A stretch of DNA of 64,000 bases from JAIBJN01 sp963811635 (lineage in GTDB: Bacteria > Actinomycetota > Thermoleophilia > Gaiellales > Gaiellaceae). Every line of letters starts with the position of its first letter. Position 1 is the first letter of the stretch. A program made the translations under genes and the position numbers. The stretch covers positions 87,749-151,748 of the forward strand of contig CAWESB010000016.1 in the NCBI GenBank assembly GCA_963811635.1. The letters run 5' to 3'. Under the pieces are notes generated by a model. That model was not told where the DNA came from. It saw only the letters and a list, made by a program, of their open reading frames with translations, and ran no database searches. Of the stretch, positions 8,514 through 15,556 are shown piece by piece.

Positions 8514-8544
8514 AAAAAAGCCCGCCGGCAGTGCACGGGCGGGC
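8514..8544 (-). terminator. intrinsic terminator/attenuator in the leader of the small HTH gene
   Basis: Read on the minus strand, the stem arms GCCCGCC (8544-8538) and GGCGGGC (8526-8520) close an 11-base loop and are followed by six T residues (8519-8514). It sits about 30 bases before the TTG start at 8485 and downstream of the candidate promoter at 8615-8644. It would therefore stop transcription before the gene unless an alternative fold prevents it. Confidence 0.7.
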
Positions 8545-8570
8545 ACGGTGCGCAAGCTTGGGTGTGCAGC

Positions 8571-8592
8571 CACGAAGCTCAACGGCTTCGTG
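8571..8592 (-). promoter_or_regulatory. leader hairpin upstream of the attenuator
   Basis: Perfect 8-base arms CACGAAGC (8571-8578) and GCTTCGTG (8585-8592) with a 6-base loop, lying between the candidate promoter and the terminator hairpin. It could be part of a regulated leader RNA. No known riboswitch was recognised. Confidence 0.45.
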
Positions 8593-8614
8593 CTCCTTCG
8601 TCGAACATGAACAC

Positions 8615-8644
8615 AGAATACGGTTTTCCGGGTGAGTAGGGCAA
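8615..8644 (-). promoter_or_regulatory. candidate sigma-70-type promoter for the small HTH gene
   Basis: On the minus strand, TTGCCC (8644-8639) and TATTCT (8620-8615) are separated by 18 bases. The position is right for a leader of about 125 bases ahead of TTG 8485. The elements overlap the first codons of the divergent hydrolase gene. Confidence 0.45.
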
Positions 8645-9474
8645 CGCTCCTTCGGGGGTTCGACCCGCACGTTGCGAAGATCGGGGGCATCCGGACGCGC
8701 TACTGGGTCGGCGGGTCCGGCCCTCCGCTCGTCCTCGTCCACGGGCTCGGCGGCGCGGCGCTGAACTTCACCCTGCTCGCGCCGCTCCTCGCCGAGCATC
8801 ACCGCGTGCTCGTCCCGGACCTTCCCGGCCACGGCGGCACCGCCCCGCTTCCCGACCTCGAGAGCCTCGCCGACCTGGGCGGCCACGTCGCGCACGTGGC
8901 GGAGCACGAGCGAATGCTGCCGGCGGCCCTCGTCGGCTACTCGATGGGCGGCGTCGTGGCGCTTCGCCTTGCCGCCGAGCGCCCGGAGGCCGTGTCGAGG
9001 CTCGCGCTGATCGCGTCGGCCGGCATCGTCTCGCTCACGCGGCGGGCCGGCATCTGGCTCGACGTCGTGGCCGCCGTTCGCCCAGGCCGGTTGGTGGCCA
9101 GGGTCCGCGACGTCGTCGCGCGGCGTCCCAACGTGCGCGCCGCCGTCTTCGGCTACTGGGGCGCCGAGGACCCGCGCTCGCTCGCTCCCGAGGCGGTGGC
9201 GGGCTTCCTCGAGGCCCAGCCCGAGCATGAGGACATCGACAGCGCGTCGCGCGCCCTGCGACACGAGGACCCGCGGACGTATCTCGACCGCGTCCGCTGC
9301 CCCGCACTCGTGGTCTGGGGAGCCCGCGACCGGCTCGTGCCCCTCGAGGACGGCTACGCGTACGCTCGCCTGCTCCCGGCGCCGCTGCGGATCGTGCCCG
9401 CCGCAGGCCATCTCGTCGTCGGCGAGTACCCGCGCGAGTGCGCCGAGCTCCTGGCCGGCTTCCTCGAAACCTGA
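8632..9474 (+). CDS. alpha/beta-hydrolase fold protein
   Basis: A 280-residue soluble hydrolase of unknown substrate. The fold markers are the oxyanion segment VHGLGG (36-41), the nucleophile elbow GYSMGG with Ser104, the acid Asp232 in GARDRLVP and the base His259 in AGHLVV. This completes the Ser-Asp-His triad in the expected order. The start is GTG at 8632. The best alternative would be a start nearer the beta-strand at residue 17. It is divergent from the small HTH gene and shares its upstream region. Confidence 0.85.
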   Translation: MSRATLLRGFDPHVAKIGGIRTRYWVGGSGPPLVLVHGLGGAALNFTLLAPLLAEHHRVLVPDLPGHGGTAPLPDLESLADLGGHVAHVAEHERMLPAALVGYSMGGVVALRLAAERPEAVSRLALIASAGIVSLTRRAGIWLDVVAAVRPGRLVARVRDVVARRPNVRAAVFGYWGAEDPRSLAPEAVAGFLEAQPEHEDIDSASRALRHEDPRTYLDRVRCPALVVWGARDRLVPLEDGYAYARLLPAPLRIVPAAGHLVVGEYPRECAELLAGFLET

Positions 9475-9499
9475 GGAGGTCGGCCGGTGTAGCAGTGGT

Positions 9500-10003
9500 G
9501 TGAGGACCTCGGCGGCGCTGTTCGTCCTGCTCGCTCTGGCCGGGTGTGGAGGATCGGACGCCTCCACCGAGGCGTACCGTGCGGCCGCCTGCCCCGTCGA
9601 CGACGCTGCCCTCTGCGGGCGGGCGGCCGCGGCGGCCAGCGCGCTCGAGGCCGGCGACGTCGACCGGCTGGTGGAGTTGAGCTACTCGGACGAGTTCCGC
9701 TGCGACGAACTGCCGGCCGAGCTGTTTCCCGACTGCGCCCCGGGGAAGCTCCTGGAGGGCCATGCCTTCACCGATGGTCAGGGCGAGATCCGGATCCTCG
9801 CCGAAGCGCGCTACCGCGCGGAGCTCGACCGCCTGGGCGAGGCGGCGGCCCTGGGCGTCGGCACCTGCGGGCCCGACGACCCCGAGCGGCGCTCCTACCA
9901 CCTGGCCTTCGAGGGAGAGGACCGGCTCGGCTCGCTCGAGCTCGTGCGCCGCGAGGGCGCCTGGTGGGTCGGGATGCTCCTTGCCGACAGCGAGTCCGGC
10001 TGA
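9500..10003 (+). CDS. putative lipoprotein of unknown function
   Basis: A 167-residue exported protein. GTG 9500 gives MRTSAALFVLLALAGC, a short signal peptide with a lipobox (LAG-C16), so it is probably lipid-anchored on the outer face of the membrane. The mature part contains several cysteines (CPVDDAALC, CDELP, DCAPGK, GTCGPDD) that may form disulfides. It has a C-terminal beta-rich half ending ELVRREGAWWVGMLL, which recalls NTF2-like folds. No family was assigned with confidence. Confidence 0.65.
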   Translation: MRTSAALFVLLALAGCGGSDASTEAYRAAACPVDDAALCGRAAAAASALEAGDVDRLVELSYSDEFRCDELPAELFPDCAPGKLLEGHAFTDGQGEIRILAEARYRAELDRLGEAAALGVGTCGPDDPERRSYHLAFEGEDRLGSLELVRREGAWWVGMLLADSESG

Positions 10004-10088
10004 AAGCGGCAGCTCGACGACCCGCGCGCCGAGCTCGCGTGCGGCAACGTGCAGCCCTGGGGGCTTGACGGCGTCCAGCCAGGTATGT

Positions 10089-10116
10089 AACCTATCGGTT
10101 AGATAACCGAAGGGTT
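10089..10116. promoter_or_regulatory. palindromic operator upstream of the ArsR-type regulator
   Basis: AACCTATCGGTTA (10089-10101), a 2-base centre, then TAACCGAAGGGTT (10104-10116). The two 13-base arms are inverted copies with 2 mismatches. It ends 9 bases before the ATG of the ArsR-type gene, the usual place for an autorepression site in this family. Confidence 0.7.
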
Positions 10117-10125
10117 ATATTCAGC

Positions 10126-10473
10126 ATGGCGACCGACACCCTCAGCATCACGCTTTCGGCCCTCGCCGACCCCACGCGCCGGTCGATCCTCGCGCGCCTC
10201 GCCGAGGGCGCCGCCACGGTCAAGGAGCTTTCGTCGCCGTTCGCGATGAGCGGGCCGGCTATCTCGAAGCACCTGCGGGTGCTCGAGCGGGCCGGGCTCA
10301 TCACCCGAGGCCGCGAGGCCCAGTGGCGCCCGTGCCGGCTCGAAGCGGCGCCGCTCGAGGAGGTCGCCGAGTGGGCCGAGGAGTTCCGCCGCTTCTGGGA
10401 CGAGAGCTACGACCGCCTCGACGACTACCTCCGACACCTGCAACGAGAGGAGAGGAACGACGATGACCGCTAA
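10126..10473 (+). CDS. ArsR-family transcriptional repressor
   Basis: A 115-residue winged-helix regulator beginning MATDTLSITLSALADPTRRSI. The recognition region is MSGPAISKHLRVLERAGLI, typical of ArsR proteins paired with AHSA1-type partners. No metal-binding ELCV(C/G)D cysteine motif is visible, so it is probably not a metal sensor. An imperfect palindrome just upstream is the likely autoregulatory operator. Its last codons overlap the AHSA1-family gene by 11 bases, so the two are co-expressed. Confidence 0.9.
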   Translation: MATDTLSITLSALADPTRRSILARLAEGAATVKELSSPFAMSGPAISKHLRVLERAGLITRGREAQWRPCRLEAAPLEEVAEWAEEFRRFWDESYDRLDDYLRHLQREERNDDDR

Positions 10474-10948
10474 GACCGGCGAGACGACGTTTACGACCCC
10501 GTCCGACCGCGAGGTCGGCGTCACCCGCGTCTTCGACGCGCCCCGCGAGCTCGTCTGGAAGACCTACACCGAGCCCGAGCACCTCAGGCAGTGGATGCTC
10601 GGCCCGGACGGCTGGTCGATGGAAGTCTGCGAGATCGACCTGCGCCCGGGCGGTGCCTACCGGTTCGCCTGGCGCAAGGACGACGGCAGCGAGCTGACGA
10701 TCGCCGGTGTGCACCGGGAGGTCGAGCCCCCGGAGCGGCTCGTCTCGACCGAGTCGTGGGGCCCCGAATGGCCGGAGGCGCTGAACACGATCGTCTTCTC
10801 CGAAGAGGACGGGAGGACGACGCTCTCGATCACCGTCCTCTACCCGACGCAGGAGGCACGCGACGCGGCCCTCGCAACCGGCATGACGGACGGCATGACA
10901 ATGAGCCTCGACCGGCTCGAGGAAATCCTCGGCGGGCTCGCCTCTTAA
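10463..10948 (+). CDS. SRPBCC/AHSA1 (START-like) domain protein
   Basis: A 161-residue single-domain protein of the AHSA1 branch of the SRPBCC superfamily, a helix-grip fold with a large hydrophobic cavity. Typical markers are VTRVFDAPRELVWKTYTEPEHLRQW near the N-terminus, LRPGGAYRF in the middle and the C-terminal helix containing MTMSLDRLEEIL. The ligand is unknown. It overlaps the ArsR gene by 11 bases. Such pairs are common and usually form an autoregulated unit, which is an inference here. Confidence 0.88.
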   Translation: MTAKTGETTFTTPSDREVGVTRVFDAPRELVWKTYTEPEHLRQWMLGPDGWSMEVCEIDLRPGGAYRFAWRKDDGSELTIAGVHREVEPPERLVSTESWGPEWPEALNTIVFSEEDGRTTLSITVLYPTQEARDAALATGMTDGMTMSLDRLEEILGGLAS

Positions 10949-10951
10949 GCG

Positions 10952-11698
10952 CTAGACCGGGTTCGGGAGGTCGACGAAGTCCCAGGCGATGTCGAAGCGC
11001 TCGCCGATTCGGGCGGCGAGCGCTCGCACGCCGAGTGTCTCCGTCGCGTAGTGGCCGGCGGCGACGAAGTGCACGCCGGCTTCCTTGGCGGCGTGCTTCG
11101 TGGGCTCGCCGGCCTCGCCGGTGACGAAGCAGTCGTAGCCCTCGGCGGCGGCGTCCGCGAGGTAGCGTGCCGCCCCGCCCGAGCAGACGGCCACCCGCTC
11201 GACGAGCTCCGGCCCGTAGGAGAAGACGAGCGGCATGCGGCCGAGCCGCTCCTGCACGCGCTCGGCGAAGTCGCTCACGGGCACCGGGTCGCGCAGGTGC
11301 CCGCCGAAGCCGATACCGTCGGCGAAGCGCCCGTCGCGCTCGACCCCGAGCTCGTCGCAGAGCAGCGCGTTGTTGCCCACCTCGTCGTGCGCGTCGAGCG
11401 CGAGGTGGTAGGCGACGAGGCTGAGGTCGGCGTCGAAGAGCGCCCGCAGCCGCTCGCGCATGACGGGCCCGATGTGGCGCGGCTCGTTGTCCCAGAGGAG
11501 GCCGTGGTGGACGAGGACCAGCTGCGCCCCGGCCTCGGCGGCGCGCTCGAAGAGCTCGCGGGAAGCGGATACGCCGCAGACGATCTTTCGGACCTCGGCG
11601 GCCCCGACGACCTGGAGCCCCATCGGCCCGTAGTCGGGGTACGAGCCGACGTCGAGGAGCTCGTCGCAGAAGGCGATGATCTCGGCGCGGGCGGCCAT
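10952..11698 (-). CDS. NIF3-like dinuclear metal-centre protein (DUF34/YbgI family)
   Basis: A 248-residue protein of the universally conserved NIF3 family. The biological role is unsettled; it is often annotated as a GTP cyclohydrolase I type 2 homologue. Metal ligands are visible as the His pair in VLVHHGLLW (H64, H65), YHLALDAHDE in the middle, and the C-terminal GHYATE. The length fits the short bacterial form without the inserted PII-like domain. The start ATG 11698 lies 22 bases from the divergent tRNA-Pro gene. It ends 4 bases from the end of the AHSA1 gene (convergent). Confidence 0.88.
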   Translation of the reverse strand: MAARAEIIAFCDELLDVGSYPDYGPMGLQVVGAAEVRKIVCGVSASRELFERAAEAGAQLVLVHHGLLWDNEPRHIGPVMRERLRALFDADLSLVAYHLALDAHDEVGNNALLCDELGVERDGRFADGIGFGGHLRDPVPVSDFAERVQERLGRMPLVFSYGPELVERVAVCSGGAARYLADAAAEGYDCFVTGEAGEPTKHAAKEAGVHFVAAGHYATETLGVRALAARIGERFDIAWDFVDLPNPV

Positions 11699-11720
11699 TC
11701 CCGATACCCTATGGCCGGTT

Positions 11721-11794
11721 CGGGGTGTAGCGCAGCCTGGTAGCGCGCGCCGTTCGGGTCGGCGAGGTCCCCGGTTCGAATCCGGGCACCCCGA
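11721..11794 (+). tRNA. tRNA-Pro (anticodon CGG)
   Basis: A 74-base cloverleaf. The acceptor stem pairs CGGGGTG with CACCCCG, followed by discriminator A. The D stem is GCGC/GCGC with loop AGCCTGGTA. The anticodon stem CGCCG/CGGCG holds the loop TTCGGGT (anticodon CGG, reading CCG). The variable loop is AGGTC. The T arm is CCCGG-TTCGAAT-CCGGG. The CCA end is not encoded. Confidence 0.96.
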
Positions 11795-11802
11795 CTGTGT
11801 GG

Positions 11803-11823
11803 AGGGCCGTTTGCGGCGGCCCT
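11803..11823 (+). terminator. hairpin terminator after tRNA-Pro
   Basis: Arms AGGGCCG (11803-11809) and CGGCCCT (11817-11823) flank a 7-base loop 8 bases after the tRNA. There is no T-run, so termination efficiency is uncertain. It also lies just beyond the 3' end of the convergent CoA-binding gene and may serve both. Confidence 0.55.
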
Positions 11824-11830
11824 TCGTGCT

Positions 11831-12229
11831 TCAGGCGATCTGTCCGTGCACGATCGCCGTGCACTCGTTCTCGACGTAGTCGAGGCCCGCTTCCTCGGCG
11901 ATCTCCCTCGCCTCCCCCGAGACGACGCCGAGCTGGAGCCAGAGCGCGCCGGCGCCGGCTGCGACGGCCTGCCGGGCCACATCGGGGCAGAACTCGGAGC
12001 GGCGGAAGACGTCGACGAGGTCGATCGGCTCCTCGATCTCGGCGAGCGAGGCGACGCGCAGTTGCCCGAGGATCTGCGGCGGGCCGACCGGCCGCACTGG
12101 GATGACCCGATAGCCCTCGCGCAGAAGGTAGGCCATCACCGAGTTGCTCGGCCGCCCGGGCCGCGGCGAGGCGCCCACGAGGGCGATCGTGTGCGACCTG
12201 GCGAGGATCTCGGCAGGGCTCGGAGACAC
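11831..12229 (-). CDS. CoA-binding domain protein (YccU-like)
   Basis: A 132-residue Rossmann-fold protein of the stand-alone CoA_binding family. It has the phosphate-binding loop IALVGASPRPGRPSNSVM, the second strand YRVIPVRP, and the C-terminal LWLQLGVVS and NECTAIVHG. Members resemble the nucleotide-binding domain of succinyl-CoA synthetase alpha subunit; the physiological role is unknown. The start is GTG at 12229. It is divergent from the nitrilase gene with 23 bases between starts. Confidence 0.87.
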   Translation of the reverse strand: MSPSPAEILARSHTIALVGASPRPGRPSNSVMAYLLREGYRVIPVRPVGPPQILGQLRVASLAEIEEPIDLVDVFRRSEFCPDVARQAVAAGAGALWLQLGVVSGEAREIAEEAGLDYVENECTAIVHGQIA

Positions 12230-12252
12230 GGCACAAGGCTATCCTTTGCCGC

Positions 12253-13086
12253 ATGTCCGACCGCCTGCGCGCCGCCTGCGTCCAGATCAACTCATCGCCT
12301 TCGAAATCCGAGAACCTCGAGCGGATGGAGCCGCTGGTCGCGCGTGCGGCCTCGACCGGCGCCGACGTCGTCCTCCTCCCGGAGAAGTGGAACGGCCTGG
12401 GAAGCCACGAGATCCTCCTCGACGTCGCTGAGCCGCTCGAGGGCGGCGAGACGGTCGAGGCAATGAGCCACTGGGCCCGCACGCACGGGATCACGCTCGT
12501 GGGCGGCTCGATCGCTGAGCGCCGCGAGGGGCGCGAGAAGCTCTCCAACACCTGCGTCGTCTTCGACCCCGAGGGCGAGATCGCGGCCGTGTACCGGAAG
12601 ATCCACATGTTCGACGTCGAGGTGGGCGGCGTCGTCTACCGCGAGTCCGACACCGAGGAGCCGGGGGACGCCCCGCAGAGCTGCGAGATCGAGGGCTGGA
12701 GGGTCGGGCTGACCGTCTGCTACGACCTTCGCTTCCCGGAGCTGTACCGCATCCTCGCCGTCGAGGGCGCCGAGCTGCTGACCGTGCCCGCGGCGTTCAC
12801 GCTCTTCACCGGCAAGGATCACTGGGAGCTCCTCCTCCGCGCCCGCGCGGTCGAGAACCAGTGCTACGTCCTCGCTGCCAACCAGTGGGGCCTCGTCGAG
12901 GGCAAGGCGTCCTACGGACGCAGCTCGATCGTCGACCCCTGGGGCGTCGTCCTGGCGCAGGCGCCGGACGAGGACGGGGTCGTCTCCGCCGAGCTCGACC
13001 GCGCGCACCTGGAGCGGATCCGCCGCAGCGTCCCGGCGCTCGCCAACCGCCAGCCCGCCGCGTACACGTGGCCGGCGGAGGTCTAG
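12253..13086 (+). CDS. carbon-nitrogen hydrolase (nitrilase superfamily, Nit2/omega-amidase-like)
   Basis: Hydrolyses a C-N bond, probably of an omega-amide such as alpha-ketoglutaramate or deaminated glutathione; the exact substrate is inferred only. The catalytic triad is complete in the 277-residue protein: Glu44 in LLPEKWN, Lys116 in YRKIHMFD and Cys156 in LTVCYDLRFPE. The start ATG 12253 is supported by the first beta-strand (LRAACVQINSS) right after it. The following HAD gene overlaps its 3' end by 19 bases. Confidence 0.9.
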   Translation: MSDRLRAACVQINSSPSKSENLERMEPLVARAASTGADVVLLPEKWNGLGSHEILLDVAEPLEGGETVEAMSHWARTHGITLVGGSIAERREGREKLSNTCVVFDPEGEIAAVYRKIHMFDVEVGGVVYRESDTEEPGDAPQSCEIEGWRVGLTVCYDLRFPELYRILAVEGAELLTVPAAFTLFTGKDHWELLLRARAVENQCYVLAANQWGLVEGKASYGRSSIVDPWGVVLAQAPDEDGVVSAELDRAHLERIRRSVPALANRQPAAYTWPAEV

Positions 13087-13781
13087 GCGAGGCGCAGCCG
13101 GTCGACGCGGTCCTCTTCGACGTCGACTTCACCCTCGCCAAGCCCGGTCCGCTGCTCGGGCCGGAGGGCTATCGCGACGCGGGCGAGCGCCACGGGCTCA
13201 CCCTCGACCCGGAGCGGTACGCGGCCGCCCGCGCGGCCGCGGTCGAGGACCTCCAGCACCATCCCGAGCTCGAGCACGACGAGGAGATCTGGGTGCGCTT
13301 CACGGAGGACATCGTGCGCGGCATGGGCGGCGAGGGGCCGCGCGCTCGCGAGGTTGCCCGCGCGATCACCGACGGCTGGCTGCACTCGGCGAACTTCGAG
13401 CTGTACGAGGACGTTCTGCCCGTGCTCGCCAGCATCCGCGAGAGAGGTGTCGCCATCGGCCTCGTCTCGAACACGAGCCGCGACCTCGCCGAGTTCGTCC
13501 GCCACTTCTCGCTGGGCGTCGACGCGTGGATCTCCTCGGGCGTCCACGGCAAGGTGAAGCCGAGCCCGACCATCTTCCTCGCCGTCCTCGACCTGCTCGG
13601 CGTCGAGGCCGCGGCCGCGGTCATGGTGGGCGACTCGCTTCTGGACGACATCGAGGGCGCCCGGGCGCTCGGGATGCGGGCCTACCTCATCGACCGCGAG
13701 GGGCGTTTCCCGGAGCGCGACGACGCGCTACCGACGCTCCTCGCGCTCCCTGCCCTCCTGGGCCTCGAGGATGGCTCGTAG
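13068..13781 (+). CDS. HAD-superfamily hydrolase
   Basis: A 237-residue phosphatase-like protein. The HAD motifs are I, DVDFT, with the nucleophile and acid/base aspartates; II, Ser/Thr in GLVSNTS; III, Lys in HGKVKPSP; and IV, VGDSLLDDI. The helical cap lies between motifs I and II, so it is a cap-1 type enzyme of the HAD-IA group. The substrate is unknown. GTG 13068 is the first start in frame before motif I. It overlaps the nitrilase gene by 19 bases and the MFS gene by 11 bases, so the three form a unit. Confidence 0.85.
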   Translation: MAGGGLGEAQPVDAVLFDVDFTLAKPGPLLGPEGYRDAGERHGLTLDPERYAAARAAAVEDLQHHPELEHDEEIWVRFTEDIVRGMGGEGPRAREVARAITDGWLHSANFELYEDVLPVLASIRERGVAIGLVSNTSRDLAEFVRHFSLGVDAWISSGVHGKVKPSPTIFLAVLDLLGVEAAAAVMVGDSLLDDIEGARALGMRAYLIDREGRFPERDDALPTLLALPALLGLEDGS

Positions 13782-15072
13782 GGCCCGCCTCGCGCTCGTC
13801 GTCCCCGACGCGCAGCCGCTGCCTGCCGGCCAGCGGCGCCTGATCTGGATCCTCGGCCTCGGTGCCTTCGGCCTCGCCTGGTCGATCACCACCGTCGCCG
13901 CCTACCTGCCGCCGCTCCTCGGGGAGTTCACCGACTCGAGCACGCTGATCGGGCTCGTTCTCGCCGCCGAGGGAGTGTTCGCCTTCTTCGTCCCGCTGCT
14001 CGTCGGGCCGGTCAGCGACGCGACCCAGACCTCCTTCGGGCGGCGGCGGCCGTTCATGATCCTCGCGCTCGCGCCGATGGCCGTCGCGCTCGCGAGCGTC
14101 GCCTTCATGTCGAGCTTCCACGCGACCGCGCTCGCGCTCTTCGCCTTCTTCTTCGCCTACTACGTCTACGAGCCGCCCTATCGCGGGCTCTACCCGGACC
14201 TGCTCGAGCCCGGGGTGTTCGGGCGGGCACAGGGCGTCCAACACGTCTATCGCGGGGCGGCGCTCGGGGGCGCGCTGGTGGGAGGCGGCTTCCTGCTCGC
14301 GCTCTGGGAGCCGGCGCCGTTCGTCCTGGCCGCCGGTGTCGTACTCGCCGCATGCGGCGCCGCCATCCTCTTCGTCCACGAGCATCCGATCGCCGAGCGC
14401 GAGCACGAGCGCCTCCGTACCTACCTCGCGGCGCCCTGGCGCGTCGTCAGGCGCCAGCGCAACGTTCGCCGCTTCCTGATCGCGAACACGGCCTGGGAGG
14501 CGACGTTCGCAGGCATGCGGACCTTCGTCGTCCTCTACATCATCGACGGCCTCGACCAGCCCCTCTACGTCTCGTCCGTCGTCCTCGCCGTCGTCGCGGC
14601 CGGCTACGTGACCGCGGCGGCGCTGTCGGGCCTCTTCGCCGACCGCTTCGGCCTCGGCAACGTCATCCTGGGCGCTTCCTGGGTCTACGGGCTCGGCCTG
14701 CTGACCGCCGGGTTCGCGCAGACCTGGCACTGGTGGTACTACGGACTCATCGCCCCGGTCGCGGTCGCGGGCGGGACGGTGATGACCCTCTCCTGGGGCC
14801 TCCTCTTCAAGCTGATGCCCGACGGCGACCGCGGGACCGTGACCGGGCTCGCGACGACGACCAAGGGAATCGGGCTCGTCCTCGGCCCGCTCGTGGCCGG
14901 CGCTGCGATCGACATCTTCGACCCCGTGCTCGACGCGACGAATGGCTACGCGGCGCTCTGGCCGACCGTGGCCATCCCGATCCTGGCGGTGATTCCGATC
15001 GTGGCGCTCCTTGCCGACGCCGAGCGCCAGCTGGGCCCGTCCCCTACACGCAGGGAGAGCGGCCCCGCGTGA
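13771..15072 (+). CDS. major facilitator superfamily transporter (sugar/GPH-like)
   Basis: A 433-residue integral membrane protein with about 12 hydrophobic segments. It has an MFS motif A-like loop between segments 2 and 3 (GPVSDATQTSFGRRRPFM), a second related loop in the C-terminal half (GLFADRFGLGN), and a conserved YEPPYRGLYPDLL segment. The loop style recalls sucrose/GPH-type carriers, so sugar transport is a reasonable guess only. It overlaps the HAD gene by 11 bases. It ends convergently with a secreted-protein gene, overlapping it by 29 bases. Confidence 0.85.
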   Translation: MARRARLALVVPDAQPLPAGQRRLIWILGLGAFGLAWSITTVAAYLPPLLGEFTDSSTLIGLVLAAEGVFAFFVPLLVGPVSDATQTSFGRRRPFMILALAPMAVALASVAFMSSFHATALALFAFFFAYYVYEPPYRGLYPDLLEPGVFGRAQGVQHVYRGAALGGALVGGGFLLALWEPAPFVLAAGVVLAACGAAILFVHEHPIAEREHERLRTYLAAPWRVVRRQRNVRRFLIANTAWEATFAGMRTFVVLYIIDGLDQPLYVSSVVLAVVAAGYVTAAALSGLFADRFGLGNVILGASWVYGLGLLTAGFAQTWHWWYYGLIAPVAVAGGTVMTLSWGLLFKLMPDGDRGTVTGLATTTKGIGLVLGPLVAGAAIDIFDPVLDATNGYAALWPTVAIPILAVIPIVALLADAERQLGPSPTRRESGPA

Positions 15073-15556
15073 GCAACCCGAAGCCCCAGACCTCCTCGTC
15101 GTAGACGTAGAAGGCGCTCTGTGCGTCCGGCGCGTTGTCGACGAGGGCGAGGTAGTCGCCGCAGTCGATCTCGGCGAGCTCACCGTACGTCGCGCCGATG
15201 TCGCCGGCGGGCGCGCCGAGCTCGAGCCCCTCGGGCGTCGACCAGCCCTCGGGCTGCCAGACGGTGAAGGCCCGAACGACGCGGCCCTTCTCGAAGACGA
15301 CGCCCGTGCCCTGCGGCTGGAACGGCTCCTCGTTGAAGTACCAGGTTGTGTCCTTGCAGTCGCGGCAGACGCCGTGGTGGAGGCCCCAGGTCTCGGTCAC
15401 GTCCGCCTGGGTCATGCCGACCTGGACGCCCGCGAGGCTCTCGCCGGGCTGGAATGCGCCGCCGGTGGGAGGCTCGGCCGAGGCGGGGAGGACGACGAGC
15501 AGCGCCGCGGCGATCGCCGCGGCTAGCGCGAGCGAGCGAGCAGCGCGGGTGCCCAC
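15044..15556 (-). CDS. secreted protein of unknown function
   Basis: A 170-residue protein starting at GTG 15556, with a signal peptide (MGTRAARSLALAAAI onward, predicted cleavage after ASA near residue 27). The mature part has a GESLAGVQVGMTQADVTETWG segment that resembles the SmpA/BamE-like fold used by many small envelope proteins. It also has a CRDCKD pair and a glycine-rich C-terminus. The function is unknown. Its first 34 bases overlap the end of the acyl-CoA dehydrogenase gene, so it is probably read from the same transcript. Confidence 0.65.
   Translation of the reverse strand: MGTRAARSLALAAAIAAALLVVLPASAEPPTGGAFQPGESLAGVQVGMTQADVTETWGLHHGVCRDCKDTTWYFNEEPFQPQGTGVVFEKGRVVRAFTVWQPEGWSTPEGLELGAPAGDIGATYGELAEIDCGDYLALVDNAPDAQSAFYVYDEEVWGFGLLTRGRSPCV

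Noticed and set aside
8579..8608. A 9-residue leader peptide (ATG 8608 to TGA 8579, minus strand) in the attenuator leader
   Set aside because: There is no ribosome-binding site and no run of regulatory codons, so chance occurrence is likely.
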